Source of the DNA: Actinomycetota bacterium
Lineage (GTDB): Bacteria > Actinomycetota > Thermoleophilia > Solirubrobacterales > Solirubrobacteraceae
Assembly (NCBI GenBank): GCA_009699865.1
Contig: WLNJ01000016.1
Span: 1-35,346, forward strand
Length of the DNA: 35,346 bases
Reading direction: 5' to 3'
Position 1 is the first letter of the stretch, and the number at the start of each line of letters is the position of its first letter. Shown here one piece after another: positions 7,314-15,469 of this stretch. The notes under the pieces were generated by a model, which was not told the DNA's origin, did not search any database, and saw only the letters and a list, made by a program, of their open reading frames with translations. The position numbers were made by a program, and so were the translations under genes.

Positions 7314-8460
7314 TACGCGCGACGGCCTCAGTCAGAAGATGATCCGGTGTGGTCAGGCTAATCCTGAAGAAACCCTCTCCGTTAGGACCGTAGGCGCCAC
7401 CCGGGGAGATGACAACAGCGGTTTCCTCTAGGACGTACTCGCAGTACTCGGAAGCACTGGCGTAGCCATCGGGGATGGGTGCCCAGATATAGATCGTGCC
7501 CTTAGGAGCTGTGACTGCCACTCCGGCGGCAGCAAGTGCATCGCAAACTAAATCCCGTCTGCGCGCATAGAGATCACACATCCGGTCCACCTCGGCCGCC
7601 ATGTCTGGCTGCAAGGCCCTAGCACCCGCAAGCTGGATCGCCTCGAACAGTCCGCTATCAACGTTGCTCTTCAGCTTCCAATAGGTCGCTATTGCCTCAG
7701 CGTTTCCGACCATCGCCGCGCAGCGCCAACCAGTCATGTTCCAACCCTTTGAGAGGGAGAACACCTCAACACCAATCTCCTTGGCTCCCGGTGTCGCGAG
7801 GAAGCTGGGCGCAACATAACCGTCGTAGGTGGTCTCGCTGTAGGCGTTGTCATGGACAGCCAGGATGTCGTGCTCGCGAGCAAACTCGACAACCTGCTCA
7901 AAGAACCCTTCGGGTGCAACGGCACCTGTTGGGTTGTTCGGATAGTTGAAAAACATCAGGCGCGCTCGCCGTGCCACATCAGCTGGGATGGCGGCAAGGT
8001 CGGGCACAAACCCGAGCTCTGGCACCAAGGGCATCAGATGCGCATCTGCGCCAACAAGCTTCGGGCCGGCTGTATATACGGGGTATCCCGGGTCAGCTGC
8101 GAGGGCAAGGCCGTCACCGTCCAGGAAGGCGAGGCTGAGGTTGAAGATGCATTCCTTCGCTCCAATAGCGGGGATCACCTCGCTGTCGGAGTCGAGCTCG
8201 ACTCCGAAGCGGCGGGAGTAGAAGTCGGCGACCGCGTCGCGGAACTCAGACCTTCCCCGATTCGATGGGTACTGGTGCGTAGTGGGATCCGCAAGTGCCT
8301 CCTGGCCCGCGGCTACTACGGCAGGAAACGTAGGCGTGTCGGGATCACCAATGCCAAGCGAGATGACATCGATTCCGGCCGCCTTCTTTTCAGCAATCTT
8401 GCGTTCAAGCTCCGCAAAGAGATACGGCGGGATTAGGTCGAGACGGCTGCTGGACTTCAA
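7282..8460 (-). CDS. dapL: PLP-dependent class I aminotransferase, probable LL-diaminopimelate aminotransferase
   Basis: 392 residues from a TTG at 8460. The TTG overlaps the dapF stop as TTGA, implying translational coupling, and this is preferred to the longer frame to 8517, which reads through dapF. Fold-type I aminotransferase: IGDPDTPTF near the N-terminus, NYPNNPTGA for cofactor contacts, DNAYSE, and the Schiff-base lysine in SLSKGWNMTGWR (Lys238). DapL converts tetrahydrodipicolinate and glutamate directly to LL-diaminopimelate, bypassing the acylated DapD/C/E route. The SLSK-x2-NMTGWR form matches DapL-type enzymes of the methanogen/bacterial branch. Placement directly after dapF, with dapA and dapB elsewhere in the window, makes DapL the best reading. 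A related aminotransferase of other specificity cannot be excluded. Confidence 0.8.
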   Translation of the reverse strand: MKSSSRLDLIPPYLFAELERKIAEKKAAGIDVISLGIGDPDTPTFPAVVAAGQEALADPTTHQYPSNRGRSEFRDAVADFYSRRFGVELDSDSEVIPAIGAKECIFNLSLAFLDGDGLALAADPGYPVYTAGPKLVGADAHLMPLVPELGFVPDLAAIPADVARRARLMFFNYPNNPTGAVAPEGFFEQVVEFAREHDILAVHDNAYSETTYDGYVAPSFLATPGAKEIGVEVFSLSKGWNMTGWRCAAMVGNAEAIATYWKLKSNVDSGLFEAIQLAGARALQPDMAAEVDRMCDLYARRRDLVCDALAAAGVAVTAPKGTIYIWAPIPDGYASASEYCEYVLEETAVVISPGGAYGPNGEGFFRISLTTPDHLLTEAVARIAALGTRTTA

Positions 8461-9293
8461 GAGAGTTCCTCCACTGTTTCTGGGGCGAGAACCGCAGCGT
8501 AGACGGGAATGGCCCATCCGGTCAGGTCCAGCTCGAGAGCTTCCCCGATCTTGACGGTCAGGGTGCCGCCGTCAAGCCGAACATCAAGTGAATCGCCAGC
8601 GCCGGCAAGGTGGGCGGCAACCGCTGCTCCTGAGGATCCTGTTCCAGATGACATTGTCTCCCCCACCCCGCGCTCAAAGATGCGAGCTCGAATCCCAGCG
8701 CCCTCTCGCGCCCAGAATGAGACGTTGGTCCGGTTAGGGAACTGGGCGTCGGTCTCAATGGCGGGCCCAATAGTTGGAAGATCCAAGGCCTCTACCTCCT
8801 CAACGGTTGAGAACTCGATCGTTACTTGGGGGTTTCCAACGTGAACGAACCGAAAGGTTCTTTCAACCCCTGAGATCATGAGGGTGCCCAAGCCATCAGC
8901 TGGACCCGTTGGCCAGTCTGGTCCCGCCGTCGTAGCGCTCCCAATGGCCATCGTGCAGTTGCGATCGTCGAGAATCCGAGGCCGCACCGTTCCCGCAGCT
9001 GTCGCGATCGTGAAGTCATCGTCTGCTGTCCAACCGCGTGCACGTAGGTACATGGCCGCCTCACGGGCCCCATTGCCCGAGAGCTCTGCTTCGGAGCCGT
9101 CAGGATTGAAGATTTTGAGCGTGGCCACATGGCCATCGGCGCCCGCTGAAAGGAGCAGTACTCCATCCCCACCGGGCCCGAAGTTGACATGGCAGAGACC
9201 ACGAATCCGTTCCGGAGTCAACTCCCAAGGGAGGTGGTCAGCTTCGACAATTAGGTAGTCGTTGCCGAGGGCTTGCCATTTTTCAAAGCGCAC
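8457..9293 (-). CDS. dapF: Diaminopimelate epimerase homologue with both catalytic cysteines replaced by serine
   Basis: 278 residues, usual length for DapF, which interconverts LL- and meso-diaminopimelate for lysine and peptidoglycan. Both halves of the pseudo-symmetric fold are present: QALGNDYLIVE at the N-terminus, NPDGSEAELSGNGARE, HVGNPQVTIE, FPNRTNVSFW and ERGVGETMSSGTGSSGAA. In known DapF the two catalytic bases are cysteines in MCGNG and ACGTG. Here the codons give Ser72 (TCG) and Ser216 (TCT), checked in the DNA. All other substrate-binding motifs look intact, so this is not a decaying gene. Gap of 9 bases to miaA; TTGA overlap with dapL. The protein clearly belongs to the family; its catalytic chemistry is open. 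Confidence 0.92.
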   Translation of the reverse strand: MRFEKWQALGNDYLIVEADHLPWELTPERIRGLCHVNFGPGGDGVLLLSAGADGHVATLKIFNPDGSEAELSGNGAREAAMYLRARGWTADDDFTIATAAGTVRPRILDDRNCTMAIGSATTAGPDWPTGPADGLGTLMISGVERTFRFVHVGNPQVTIEFSTVEEVEALDLPTIGPAIETDAQFPNRTNVSFWAREGAGIRARIFERGVGETMSSGTGSSGAAVAAHLAGAGDSLDVRLDGGTLTVKIGEALELDLTGWAIPVYAAVLAPETVEELS

Positions 9294-9302
9294 AGGCGGA
9301 GT

Positions 9303-10217
9303 CTAGGCGGAGCGACTGTCGAACAGGTGGAGAATCCGCCCGATGGGTGCGGTCAGATCGGTTCCTGAGAGGGTCACAATCTCCGTGTCCTCGAGTCGCC
9401 TGAGCCATGTTCCCTGGCGTTTGGCGAACTGTTGGGTGCGGTTACGCATCGACTCAACATCGCCCGAGCGCAGCTCCCTCATACCTATCGCCGCCGCAGC
9501 AGTCCTCGAGGGGCCCAATTCCCATGCGGTAGCGACCTCCGAGACGGCTCCTAGCTCAAGCATCCGGTCCACGCGTTCGGAAATCAGGTGACGGCGCTCC
9601 TCGCGGTCCCTAACTAAACCCAAGGCAACGGTTGGGTGACGTGGAGGCTGTTCCCAAAGGGCAGCCACGCTCTTGTGGGGCGGTAGGCCGCTCTTGGCAA
9701 GCTCGAGAGCCCTGATGATCCGCCGTGGGTCGGAGGTCCTGAGTCGCGAAGCCACCTCCGGCTCCAACCCCACCAGCTCGGCATGCAGCGCCTCAGCCCC
9801 TTCTTGGTCAAGCCGAGTCTCAAGCACTGCCCGAAGGTCCGGATCGACCGGAGGCTTGAGATCAAGGTCCGAGAGCGCGGCACGGAGATAGAGGCCTGTA
9901 CCTCCGACGACGATCGCGACCTTCCCTTCTGCTCGGATCTGGTCAATTGCCGAGTGGGCATGGCCCATGAACTCACCCACGCTGAACTCATCGGTGACGC
10001 TTCGTATACCGACGCAGTGATGCTTCAGGGTCTGCTGTTCAGCTGCCGTGGGAGCCCCAGTAATGATCGGGATCTCCCGGTACACCGCGTAGGCGTCCGC
10101 GCTGACGGCCTCGGACTCGAGGCCTCGGGCGCTTAGCGTTCGGGCGACCTCAGCTGCGACCGAGGTCTTACCGGTGGCCGTAGCTCCGAATATGGCGATG
10201 ACGGGAAGTTCGTTCAC
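9303..10217 (-). CDS. miaA: tRNA dimethylallyltransferase
   Basis: 304 residues, normal length. Transfers the dimethylallyl group to N6 of A37 in tRNAs reading UNN codons; the product is then methylthiolated by MiaB, encoded nearby. P-loop GATATGKT (residues 11-18), SADAYAVYREIPIITGAPT (the DSxQxYrxxdIGTaKP region), then GGTGLYLRAALSDL and the C-terminal AIGMRELRSG and QFAKRQGTWLRR, all family motifs. Starts with GTG at 10217, with an AGGA about 8 bases upstream. The divergent SDR gene starts 26 bases away, so miaA must have its own promoter between them rather than depend on miaB. Confidence 0.96.
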   Translation of the reverse strand: MNELPVIAIFGATATGKTSVAAEVARTLSARGLESEAVSADAYAVYREIPIITGAPTAAEQQTLKHHCVGIRSVTDEFSVGEFMGHAHSAIDQIRAEGKVAIVVGGTGLYLRAALSDLDLKPPVDPDLRAVLETRLDQEGAEALHAELVGLEPEVASRLRTSDPRRIIRALELAKSGLPPHKSVAALWEQPPRHPTVALGLVRDREERRHLISERVDRMLELGAVSEVATAWELGPSRTAAAAIGMRELRSGDVESMRNRTQQFAKRQGTWLRRLEDTEIVTLSGTDLTAPIGRILHLFDSRSA

Positions 10218-10243
10218 AGGGTGATCCTGTCACTCTGTTGGTC

Positions 10244-11035
10244 ATGACACCACTCTCTGGACGCATTCTCATCACTGGCGCAGCTGGCGGCCTCGGACAG
10301 GCGATTGCCTCAGCCGCAGCTCCCCACGCCGGATCTCTAGTGCTTTCGGCTCGCCGCCCCGATCAGATTGCTGAGTTTGCGAGCAGCCTTGGAGCCGAGG
10401 TTCTCTGTGCCGATATGGAGAGCCGCACAGACGTCGAGAATCTCGTTCGCTCCGCTGGCGAGGTTGATGTCGCAATCCTCAACGCGGCGCTCCCCGCATC
10501 GGGCGACCTAATGGAATACGAGATTGATCAGATCGACCGGGCTATCGAGGTCAATCTCCGCGCACCAGCCGTCATGGCTCGCCTGCTGGCCGAGGGAATG
10601 GCCGCGAGAGGTACTGGACACATCGTCTTCATCTCCTCGCTTGCCGGGAAGGCCGCATCTGCCGGGACAGCAATGTATTCGGCTACAAAGTTCGGGCTCC
10701 GAGGGCTATCCCTTGCTCTCCGCGCTGATCTTGCCGATACCGGTGTTGGCGTGTCAGTCATCTGCCCGGGCTTTGTCAGTGACGCCGGCATGTTCGCTGA
10801 CAGTGGTGCCCATCTGGGTCCGGGGATGAACACGGTCACCCCGGAAAAGGTTGCCGCGGCAACTATGAGGGCCATTGAGAAGAACCAAGCCCAAGTTGAT
10901 GTTGCTCCGCTCGCCTTACGGCTCGGTGCGAACTTCGCTCAGGTGGCTCCTGCCGCGTATCAAGCTGCGAGCAAGCGGCTTGGTGGCGGGAAGCTCTCCG
11001 AAGTTATGGCTGACCAGCAGCGCCCTAAGCGCTGA
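10244..11035 (+). CDS. Short-chain dehydrogenase/reductase (SDR) family oxidoreductase
   Basis: 263 residues. Classical SDR: cofactor loop TGAAGGLGQA (residues 11-20), with SARRPDQ after the second strand suggesting an NADP(H) preference; ADMES; the NAA motif in AILNAALPA (80-82); catalytic Ser in FISSLAGK (131-132); and Tyr145/Lys149 in YSATK. The C-terminus (VTPEKVAAATMRAIEKN) resembles broad-specificity SDRs. The ATG at 10244 is preferred to a TTG two codons earlier. It lies on the plus strand between miaB and miaA, which are otherwise neighbours in actinobacteria, so it is an insertion in a conserved cluster. The substrate cannot be told from sequence. Confidence 0.9.
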   Translation: MTPLSGRILITGAAGGLGQAIASAAAPHAGSLVLSARRPDQIAEFASSLGAEVLCADMESRTDVENLVRSAGEVDVAILNAALPASGDLMEYEIDQIDRAIEVNLRAPAVMARLLAEGMAARGTGHIVFISSLAGKAASAGTAMYSATKFGLRGLSLALRADLADTGVGVSVICPGFVSDAGMFADSGAHLGPGMNTVTPEKVAAATMRAIEKNQAQVDVAPLALRLGANFAQVAPAAYQAASKRLGGGKLSEVMADQQRPKR

Positions 11036-11042
11036 ACAAGCC

Positions 11043-12383
11043 TTAGACGGTCGGTACTCCCGCTAGGACTTGCGTTCCGTCCAAGGTTTGGCTGGTAGCG
11101 GCTTCGATAGTGACTTTCACTATCTGCCCCGCCTCGGCTACGCCGTCGAAGTTGACAACCTTGCTCTCGCGCGACCTTCCCCGTAGGCGAGCTGCGTCCG
11201 TTCGGGAGGCTCCTTCAACGAGCACTTCTACCTCACGGCCGATAAACCGCTGAGCTCGTTCGCTTGCTCTCCGCTGAACTAGTGGAAGGAGGCGCTGCAT
11301 CCGGTCGACCTTGGTCTGGTGGTCAACTTGGTCTGGCATCTCCGCCGCGTCTGTCTCTCTCCGGGCTGAGTAGATGAAAGTGAAAGCCCCATCGAACCCG
11401 ACTTGGTCAACGACCTCCATCGTCTCCTGGAAATTTTCCTCTGTCTCCCCGGGAAATCCGACGATGATGTCGGTGGTCAGGCCAATATCTGGGAGAACAG
11501 AGCGGATCATCTCGACCCGTGCGAGGTAACGCTCTCGGTCATACGTCCTGCGCATCGCTTTAAGGACCTTTGAGGAGCCAGCCTGCAGCGGGAGATGAAT
11601 GTGTTCGCAAACAGATTTGAGCTCTCTGTGGGCCTCTACAACGTCCTCTCGCATGTCCTTGGGGTGAGGGCTGGTGTATCGAAGGCGTTTGAGGCCCTCA
11701 ACACCATCTACCTCGCGCAGCAGTCCGGAAAAGGTGGTGATTCCCCCGTCCTTTAGGTCTCGGCCATAGGAGTTCACATTTTGACCGAGCAGAGTGACCT
11801 CTGAGACCCCCTTAGCTACTAAGCCTCTGACTTCTTCAACGAGTTCATCAAGCGGACGGCTGGCCTCTATCCCCCGCGTCATTGGCACGATGCAATAGGA
11901 ACAACGGCAGTTGCAGCCCACGCTGATCTGAACCCAGGCGTGGTGTTCACGCTCCCGTTTTTGTGGCAGGCGCCCCGTGAATGACTCAAACTCGAAGAAA
12001 CCTTGGGCCGTGAGGGAGTCGCTGTTGAGGAACTCTGCAAGCCGGTCAACCTGTCCCGGTCCAAAGGCAACGTCCACAAATGGAAATTGGACGAACACCT
12101 CCTCTTTTACTGACTGGGCCCAGCAGCCCCCCACTCCAATGATTGTGTCTGGGTCACGGCGCTTGATCGCGTGGGCGTCATGGAGGTGGGTGATGAACTT
12201 CTGGTCCGCCTTCTCTCGGATAGAGCAAGTGTTGAACAGGATCAGACCGGCCTCCTCACGGCTCTCTGCTCGTTGCCATCCCAGCGATTCCAGCATGCCC
12301 TCCATGCGTTCACTGTCGTGCTGGTTCATCTGACAGCCGAAGGTGGTCAGGTGGTACCGCTTAGGTGCTGTGACACTCGCCAT
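11043..12383 (-). CDS. miaB: tRNA-2-methylthio-N6-dimethylallyladenosine synthase MiaB
   Basis: 446 residues, normal length. Radical-SAM methylthiotransferase that adds the 2-methylthio group to i6A37 of tRNA. The N-terminal UPF0004 domain carries the auxiliary cluster cysteines Cys17 (FGCQMNQ), Cys53 (NTCSIREKA) and Cys87 (GGCWAQ). The radical-SAM cluster is C157-x3-C161-x2-C164. LPLQAGSSKVLKAMRRTY and DIIVGFPGETEE are family motifs, and a C-terminal TRAM domain ends the protein. A TACGAT hexamer 6 bases before the ATG suggests its own leaderless promoter, separate from recA–recX. The 3' end converges on the SDR gene. Confidence 0.97.
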   Translation of the reverse strand: MASVTAPKRYHLTTFGCQMNQHDSERMEGMLESLGWQRAESREEAGLILFNTCSIREKADQKFITHLHDAHAIKRRDPDTIIGVGGCWAQSVKEEVFVQFPFVDVAFGPGQVDRLAEFLNSDSLTAQGFFEFESFTGRLPQKREREHHAWVQISVGCNCRCSYCIVPMTRGIEASRPLDELVEEVRGLVAKGVSEVTLLGQNVNSYGRDLKDGGITTFSGLLREVDGVEGLKRLRYTSPHPKDMREDVVEAHRELKSVCEHIHLPLQAGSSKVLKAMRRTYDRERYLARVEMIRSVLPDIGLTTDIIVGFPGETEENFQETMEVVDQVGFDGAFTFIYSARRETDAAEMPDQVDHQTKVDRMQRLLPLVQRRASERAQRFIGREVEVLVEGASRTDAARLRGRSRESKVVNFDGVAEAGQIVKVTIEAATSQTLDGTQVLAGVPTV

Positions 12384-12389
12384 GGGGCG

Positions 12390-12395
12390 ATCGTA
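12390..12395 (-). promoter_or_regulatory. TACGAT -10-like hexamer before miaB
   Basis: On the minus strand TACGAT ends 6 bases before the miaB ATG, with no Shine-Dalgarno in between. This predicts a leaderless miaB transcript starting between recX and miaB. Confidence 0.5.
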
Positions 12396-12423
12396 GTAGG
12401 ACTATGCGGGGGCCGACGCTTCA

Positions 12424-12441
12424 AGCCCTCGCTGAAGGGCT
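12424..12441 (-). other. Short inverted repeat at the recX stop codon
   Basis: AGCCCT and AGGGCT can form a 6-base-pair stem with a 6-base loop right at the recX stop. There is no T-tract after it, so it is at best a weak transcript end or 3' stabiliser for recA–recX. Confidence 0.25.
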
Positions 12442-12922
12442 AACTATGGGCACGGGCGTGCGCTCGTATGGCGTCGGAGGCAGTCTCGAAGGTGTATCCG
12501 CGACGCACGAGGAGGCCGATCGCGCGCCTCCGCTCTGCCGTTTGCTCAGCGGGTTGGGTTAGCCGGCCATTAAGAAACGCGACCGCTCGTCGAAGCTCGG
12601 TTTCTTCGTCCTCAACCGCGAAAGCGGCGTCGATGGCGTCGCGCTCGGCCCCCAGGGCCATCAGGCGAGTGCGGATACGTGAATTACCCCACCCATCGAG
12701 GTCCCTGCGGTCTTCAACAAACGAGAGCGCGAACTTTCTGTCGTCGAGGTACTCCATCTCGATCAGACGTGCAATCGCACCTTGAACAACCTCCTCAGCG
12801 ATGCCCTTCTGGATCAGCTTGTTCTGTGTTTCCAGAACAGTCCGGGCACGGAACCCGATGTAGACAAGACCTCTGCCTACAGCGAGTTCAACGAGCTCGT
12901 CAAACGATGCTTCAGAACTCAC
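12440..12922 (-). CDS. recX: Regulatory protein RecX
   Basis: 160 residues, within the usual range. RecX binds RecA filaments and limits their extension and ATPase activity. Three-helix RecX repeats are visible: [48 protein letters not shown] and the C-terminal [28 protein letters not shown] is the most conserved signature (family L..LGylDDerfA). The ATG overlaps the recA stop by four bases, giving the usual coupling of inhibitor to recombinase. Confidence 0.93.
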   Translation of the reverse strand: MSSEASFDELVELAVGRGLVYIGFRARTVLETQNKLIQKGIAEEVVQGAIARLIEMEYLDDRKFALSFVEDRRDLDGWGNSRIRTRLMALGAERDAIDAAFAVEDEETELRRAVAFLNGRLTQPAEQTAERRRAIGLLVRRGYTFETASDAIRAHARAHS

Positions 12923-14025
12923 GCTGCCTGTTCGTCAGCCGCCACTTCAGCTGACTCGTCATCTGGAACTGGAGTCACAACACTGCGGTCAATCCTCTTG
13001 ACGAGGTCGTGGTCAATTCCGACGGCCGCGTACACCTCGGCCTCAATCTTCTTGGCAATCTCAGGATTCTCATCGAGGAAAACCTTTGAGTTGGCACGGC
13101 CCTGGCCCAGACGCTCGTCCTTGTAGGAGAAGAACGCGCCGCTCTTCTTGACCACGTCGTGTTCAACGCCAAGGTCGATCAAACAACCGGACGTTGAGAT
13201 TCCCTTACCGAAGTCAATGTCAAACTCGGCGACACGGAATGGGGCCGCCACCTTGTTCTTAACGACCTTGACTCGCACCCGGTTGCCGATTGCCTCGGTC
13301 CCGTCCTTAAGCGTTTCGATACGCCTGATGTCAAGCCGCTGCGATGAGTAGAACTTCAGCGCCCGGCCACCTGGCTGTGTCTCGGGGCTACCGAACATCA
13401 CGCCAATCTTCTCGCGAATCTGATTGGTGAAGACGCAGAGCGTCTGGGTCCGGTTCAGGTTCGCCGTGAGCTTCCGCATCGCCTGGGACATCATTCGTGC
13501 CTGCAGACCGACGGTCTGGTCTCCCATCTGGCCTTCCAATTCAGCCCGCGGAGTGAGGGCGGCTACAGAGTCCAGAGCAACTAGGTCCACGGCACCTGAA
13601 CGCACCAACATGTCGCAGATCTCGAGAGCCTGCTCGCCGTAATCCGGCTGCGAAACGAGAAGTTCGTCAATGTTGACGCCAATCTCCTTGGCGTAAAGAG
13701 GGTCCATTGCGTGCTCAGCGTCGATGAACGCGCAGATCCCGCCGAGCTTTTGAGCCTCAGCGATCATGTGGTAGACCAAGGTTGTCTTGCCCGATGACTC
13801 TGGTCCAAAGACCTCAATGACCCGGCCGCGGGGGACACCGCCGATACCAAGGGCTAGATCGAGCGAGAGGGCTCCTGTTGGAATGGCGTCGACTCGGACT
13901 TGGGCTCCTTCATCGCCCATCCGCATAACGCTGCCCTGTCCAAACTGACGTTCAATTTGATCGAGTGCGCCCTGAAGTGCAGCGTCTTTGGCCTTTGCGG
14001 CCTTGTCCTCGTTCTTAGTTGCCAT
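12919..14025 (-). CDS. recA: Recombinase RecA
   Basis: 368 residues. ATP-dependent strand-exchange protein and co-protease for the SOS repressor. Walker A GPESSGKT (residues 74-81), Walker [11 protein letters not shown], loop L1 [13 protein letters not shown], loop L2 [21 protein letters not shown], all canonical; no intein is present. The C-terminus is acidic ([14 protein letters not shown]), as usual. GAAGGGAG lies 7 bases before the ATG, a strong ribosome binding site. I looked for an actinobacterial LexA operator (GAAC-N4-GTTC) in the 163 bases upstream and found none, so SOS control is not shown. Confidence 0.99.
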   Translation of the reverse strand: MATKNEDKAAKAKDAALQGALDQIERQFGQGSVMRMGDEGAQVRVDAIPTGALSLDLALGIGGVPRGRVIEVFGPESSGKTTLVYHMIAEAQKLGGICAFIDAEHAMDPLYAKEIGVNIDELLVSQPDYGEQALEICDMLVRSGAVDLVALDSVAALTPRAELEGQMGDQTVGLQARMMSQAMRKLTANLNRTQTLCVFTNQIREKIGVMFGSPETQPGGRALKFYSSQRLDIRRIETLKDGTEAIGNRVRVKVVKNKVAAPFRVAEFDIDFGKGISTSGCLIDLGVEHDVVKKSGAFFSYKDERLGQGRANSKVFLDENPEIAKKIEAEVYAAVGIDHDLVKRIDRSVVTPVPDDESAEVAADEQAA

Positions 14026-14188
14026 GTAAATGCTCCCTTCGGCGCGTAGAGCGCCCGTCAGTTCCGACCGGTGCCGGGATACCTAAGATAGGCAGCCCCG
14101 CGGACGGAACAGAGCCAGCATAGGCGGGGAATTGCAACAAATCTGCTGGTTCTAGCCCCGATTCAGGGCCCAGACAGCAACTAGACCT
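14026..14188 (-). promoter_or_regulatory. cinA–recA intergenic region, recA leader with strong RBS
   Basis: This is the longest gap in the window. It holds GAAGGGAG at 14033-14040 (minus strand) before recA. TATCTT and TATGCT hexamers further up are possible -10 elements, but neither has a good -35. No terminator follows cinA, so read-through from the ftsK–cinA transcript is possible. No LexA-type palindrome was seen. Confidence 0.35.
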
Positions 14189-15469
14189 TCAGTCAGATTC
14201 CCCGAGCATCAGTCGCCGCATCAGATGCAAGGCAATTGTGGTTGAGCGGTCCCGGATGTCAGCCCTACCACCTGGAATGACGACGCTACGAACGAGCTGT
14301 TTCCCGTCTTGAAGCACCGCAATCCAGACGAGACCGACAGGTTTTTCGTCCGTTCCCCCTCCGGGCCCAGCAATTCCAGTGATCCCAACGCCCATCTCTG
14401 ACCCGAGGGACGACCTAACCCCTTCGGCCATGGCAACCGCAACTGGCTCAGACACGGCTCCGTGCTCAGCCAGCATTCCAGAAGGAACTCCGAGGGCGGC
14501 CTCCTTAACAGCGTTTGAGTAGCTAACGACCCCGCCAAGAACGTAGTCAGAAGCCCCAGGCAGGTCGGTCAGGCGCGTACAGAGCAGTCCCCCAGTACAC
14601 GACTCAGCGACAGCCACCGTGGATCCTTGAAGTAGGCCCGCCACCAGCTCGTCAATTGTACGTTCGTCCTCTGAGAAGATCAGAGCACCGTGGCGCTCCC
14701 GGATCTGCTCCAGCAGCGCCTGATAGGCCCCCTCTCCCGCTGGAGCGAAGCTGGTGGCGATCTCAATCTCCCCGCGCCGGAGGCAGGTGGTGACTTCGAG
14801 CTGTGACAGGTCTAGCCCTGTTTCCTCAATGGAGCGCAGGCTTGCTGCTAGCTCTGATTCTGGAATACCGAAGATACGGATCATCCGCCGCTCAAAAGCC
14901 GGTGCGTCGGCGACAAGGGCGCTGAGGGGTTCAGTGGCCAGTGCCGTTCTCCACATTGGCTTCAGCTCCCGTGGCGGTCCTGGTAGCACGAGAACAAGCG
15001 GTCCTTGATCTCCATCCCTCGGACCCACAAGTAGCCCAGGCGCAGTGCCCACTGGCTCGAGAACCGTACTTCCGGTGGGAATCACTGCCTGCTTTCTGTT
15101 GGCTGCGCGGACTGACTCCATATCGAGATTCGGCCAGCGGGCGCTAAGGGAACGCAAAATCTCAGCGATACGTTCCTCAAGGGCCTCGTCTAGGGCCATC
15201 TCCCGCTGCTGGAAGCGCCCAACCACCTCGGCTGTTAGATCGTCGGCAGTTGGCCCCAAGCCGCCGCTTGTGACGATCAGGTCTAAACCTTGAGCTTTCA
15301 TTGACTCAAGGCCCGCGAGAAGGTCCTCAGGCCTGTCCCCCACGACAGTTATTTGGGCGGGCTGAATGCCCGAGGCTCGCATCTGCTCCGAAAGCCAGGG
15401 ACCGTTCTTATCCGTGATGATCCCCGTCAGAACTTCCGTTCCGGTGATGAGGATCCCACCGCGGATCAA
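14189..15469 (-). CDS. cinA: CinA: competence/damage-inducible protein, NMN deamidase and ADP-ribose pyrophosphatase
   Basis: 426 residues, full two-domain form. The N-terminal MoaB/MogA-like domain (about 1-170) starts IRGGILITGTEVLTG and carries TSGGLGPTADDLTAEV; in this family it hydrolyses ADP-ribose. The C-terminal domain (about 265-420), with AVAESCTGGLLCTRLTDLPGAS, VVSYSNAVKEAALGV and GITGIAGPGGGT, is the NMN deamidase that recycles pyridine nucleotide to nicotinic acid mononucleotide. Overlaps the rodZ-like gene by four bases (ATGA). The position before recA is the widespread cinA–recA arrangement. Confidence 0.96.
   Translation of the reverse strand: MIRGGILITGTEVLTGIITDKNGPWLSEQMRASGIQPAQITVVGDRPEDLLAGLESMKAQGLDLIVTSGGLGPTADDLTAEVVGRFQQREMALDEALEERIAEILRSLSARWPNLDMESVRAANRKQAVIPTGSTVLEPVGTAPGLLVGPRDGDQGPLVLVLPGPPRELKPMWRTALATEPLSALVADAPAFERRMIRIFGIPESELAASLRSIEETGLDLSQLEVTTCLRRGEIEIATSFAPAGEGAYQALLEQIRERHGALIFSEDERTIDELVAGLLQGSTVAVAESCTGGLLCTRLTDLPGASDYVLGGVVSYSNAVKEAALGVPSGMLAEHGAVSEPVAVAMAEGVRSSLGSEMGVGITGIAGPGGGTDEKPVGLVWIAVLQDGKQLVRSVVIPGGRADIRDRSTTIALHLMRRLMLGESD

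Noticed and set aside
7852-8436. Plus-strand frame of 194 codons
   Set aside because: Antisense to dapL including its cofactor motifs; no independent support.
12919-14025. Intein in RecA
   Set aside because: RecA is a frequent intein host, but the 368-residue protein is uninterrupted through Walker A, L1 and L2.
14026-14188. SOS (LexA) operator before recA
   Set aside because: No GAAC-N4-GTTC or similar palindrome is present; single GAAC and GTTC words are unpaired.
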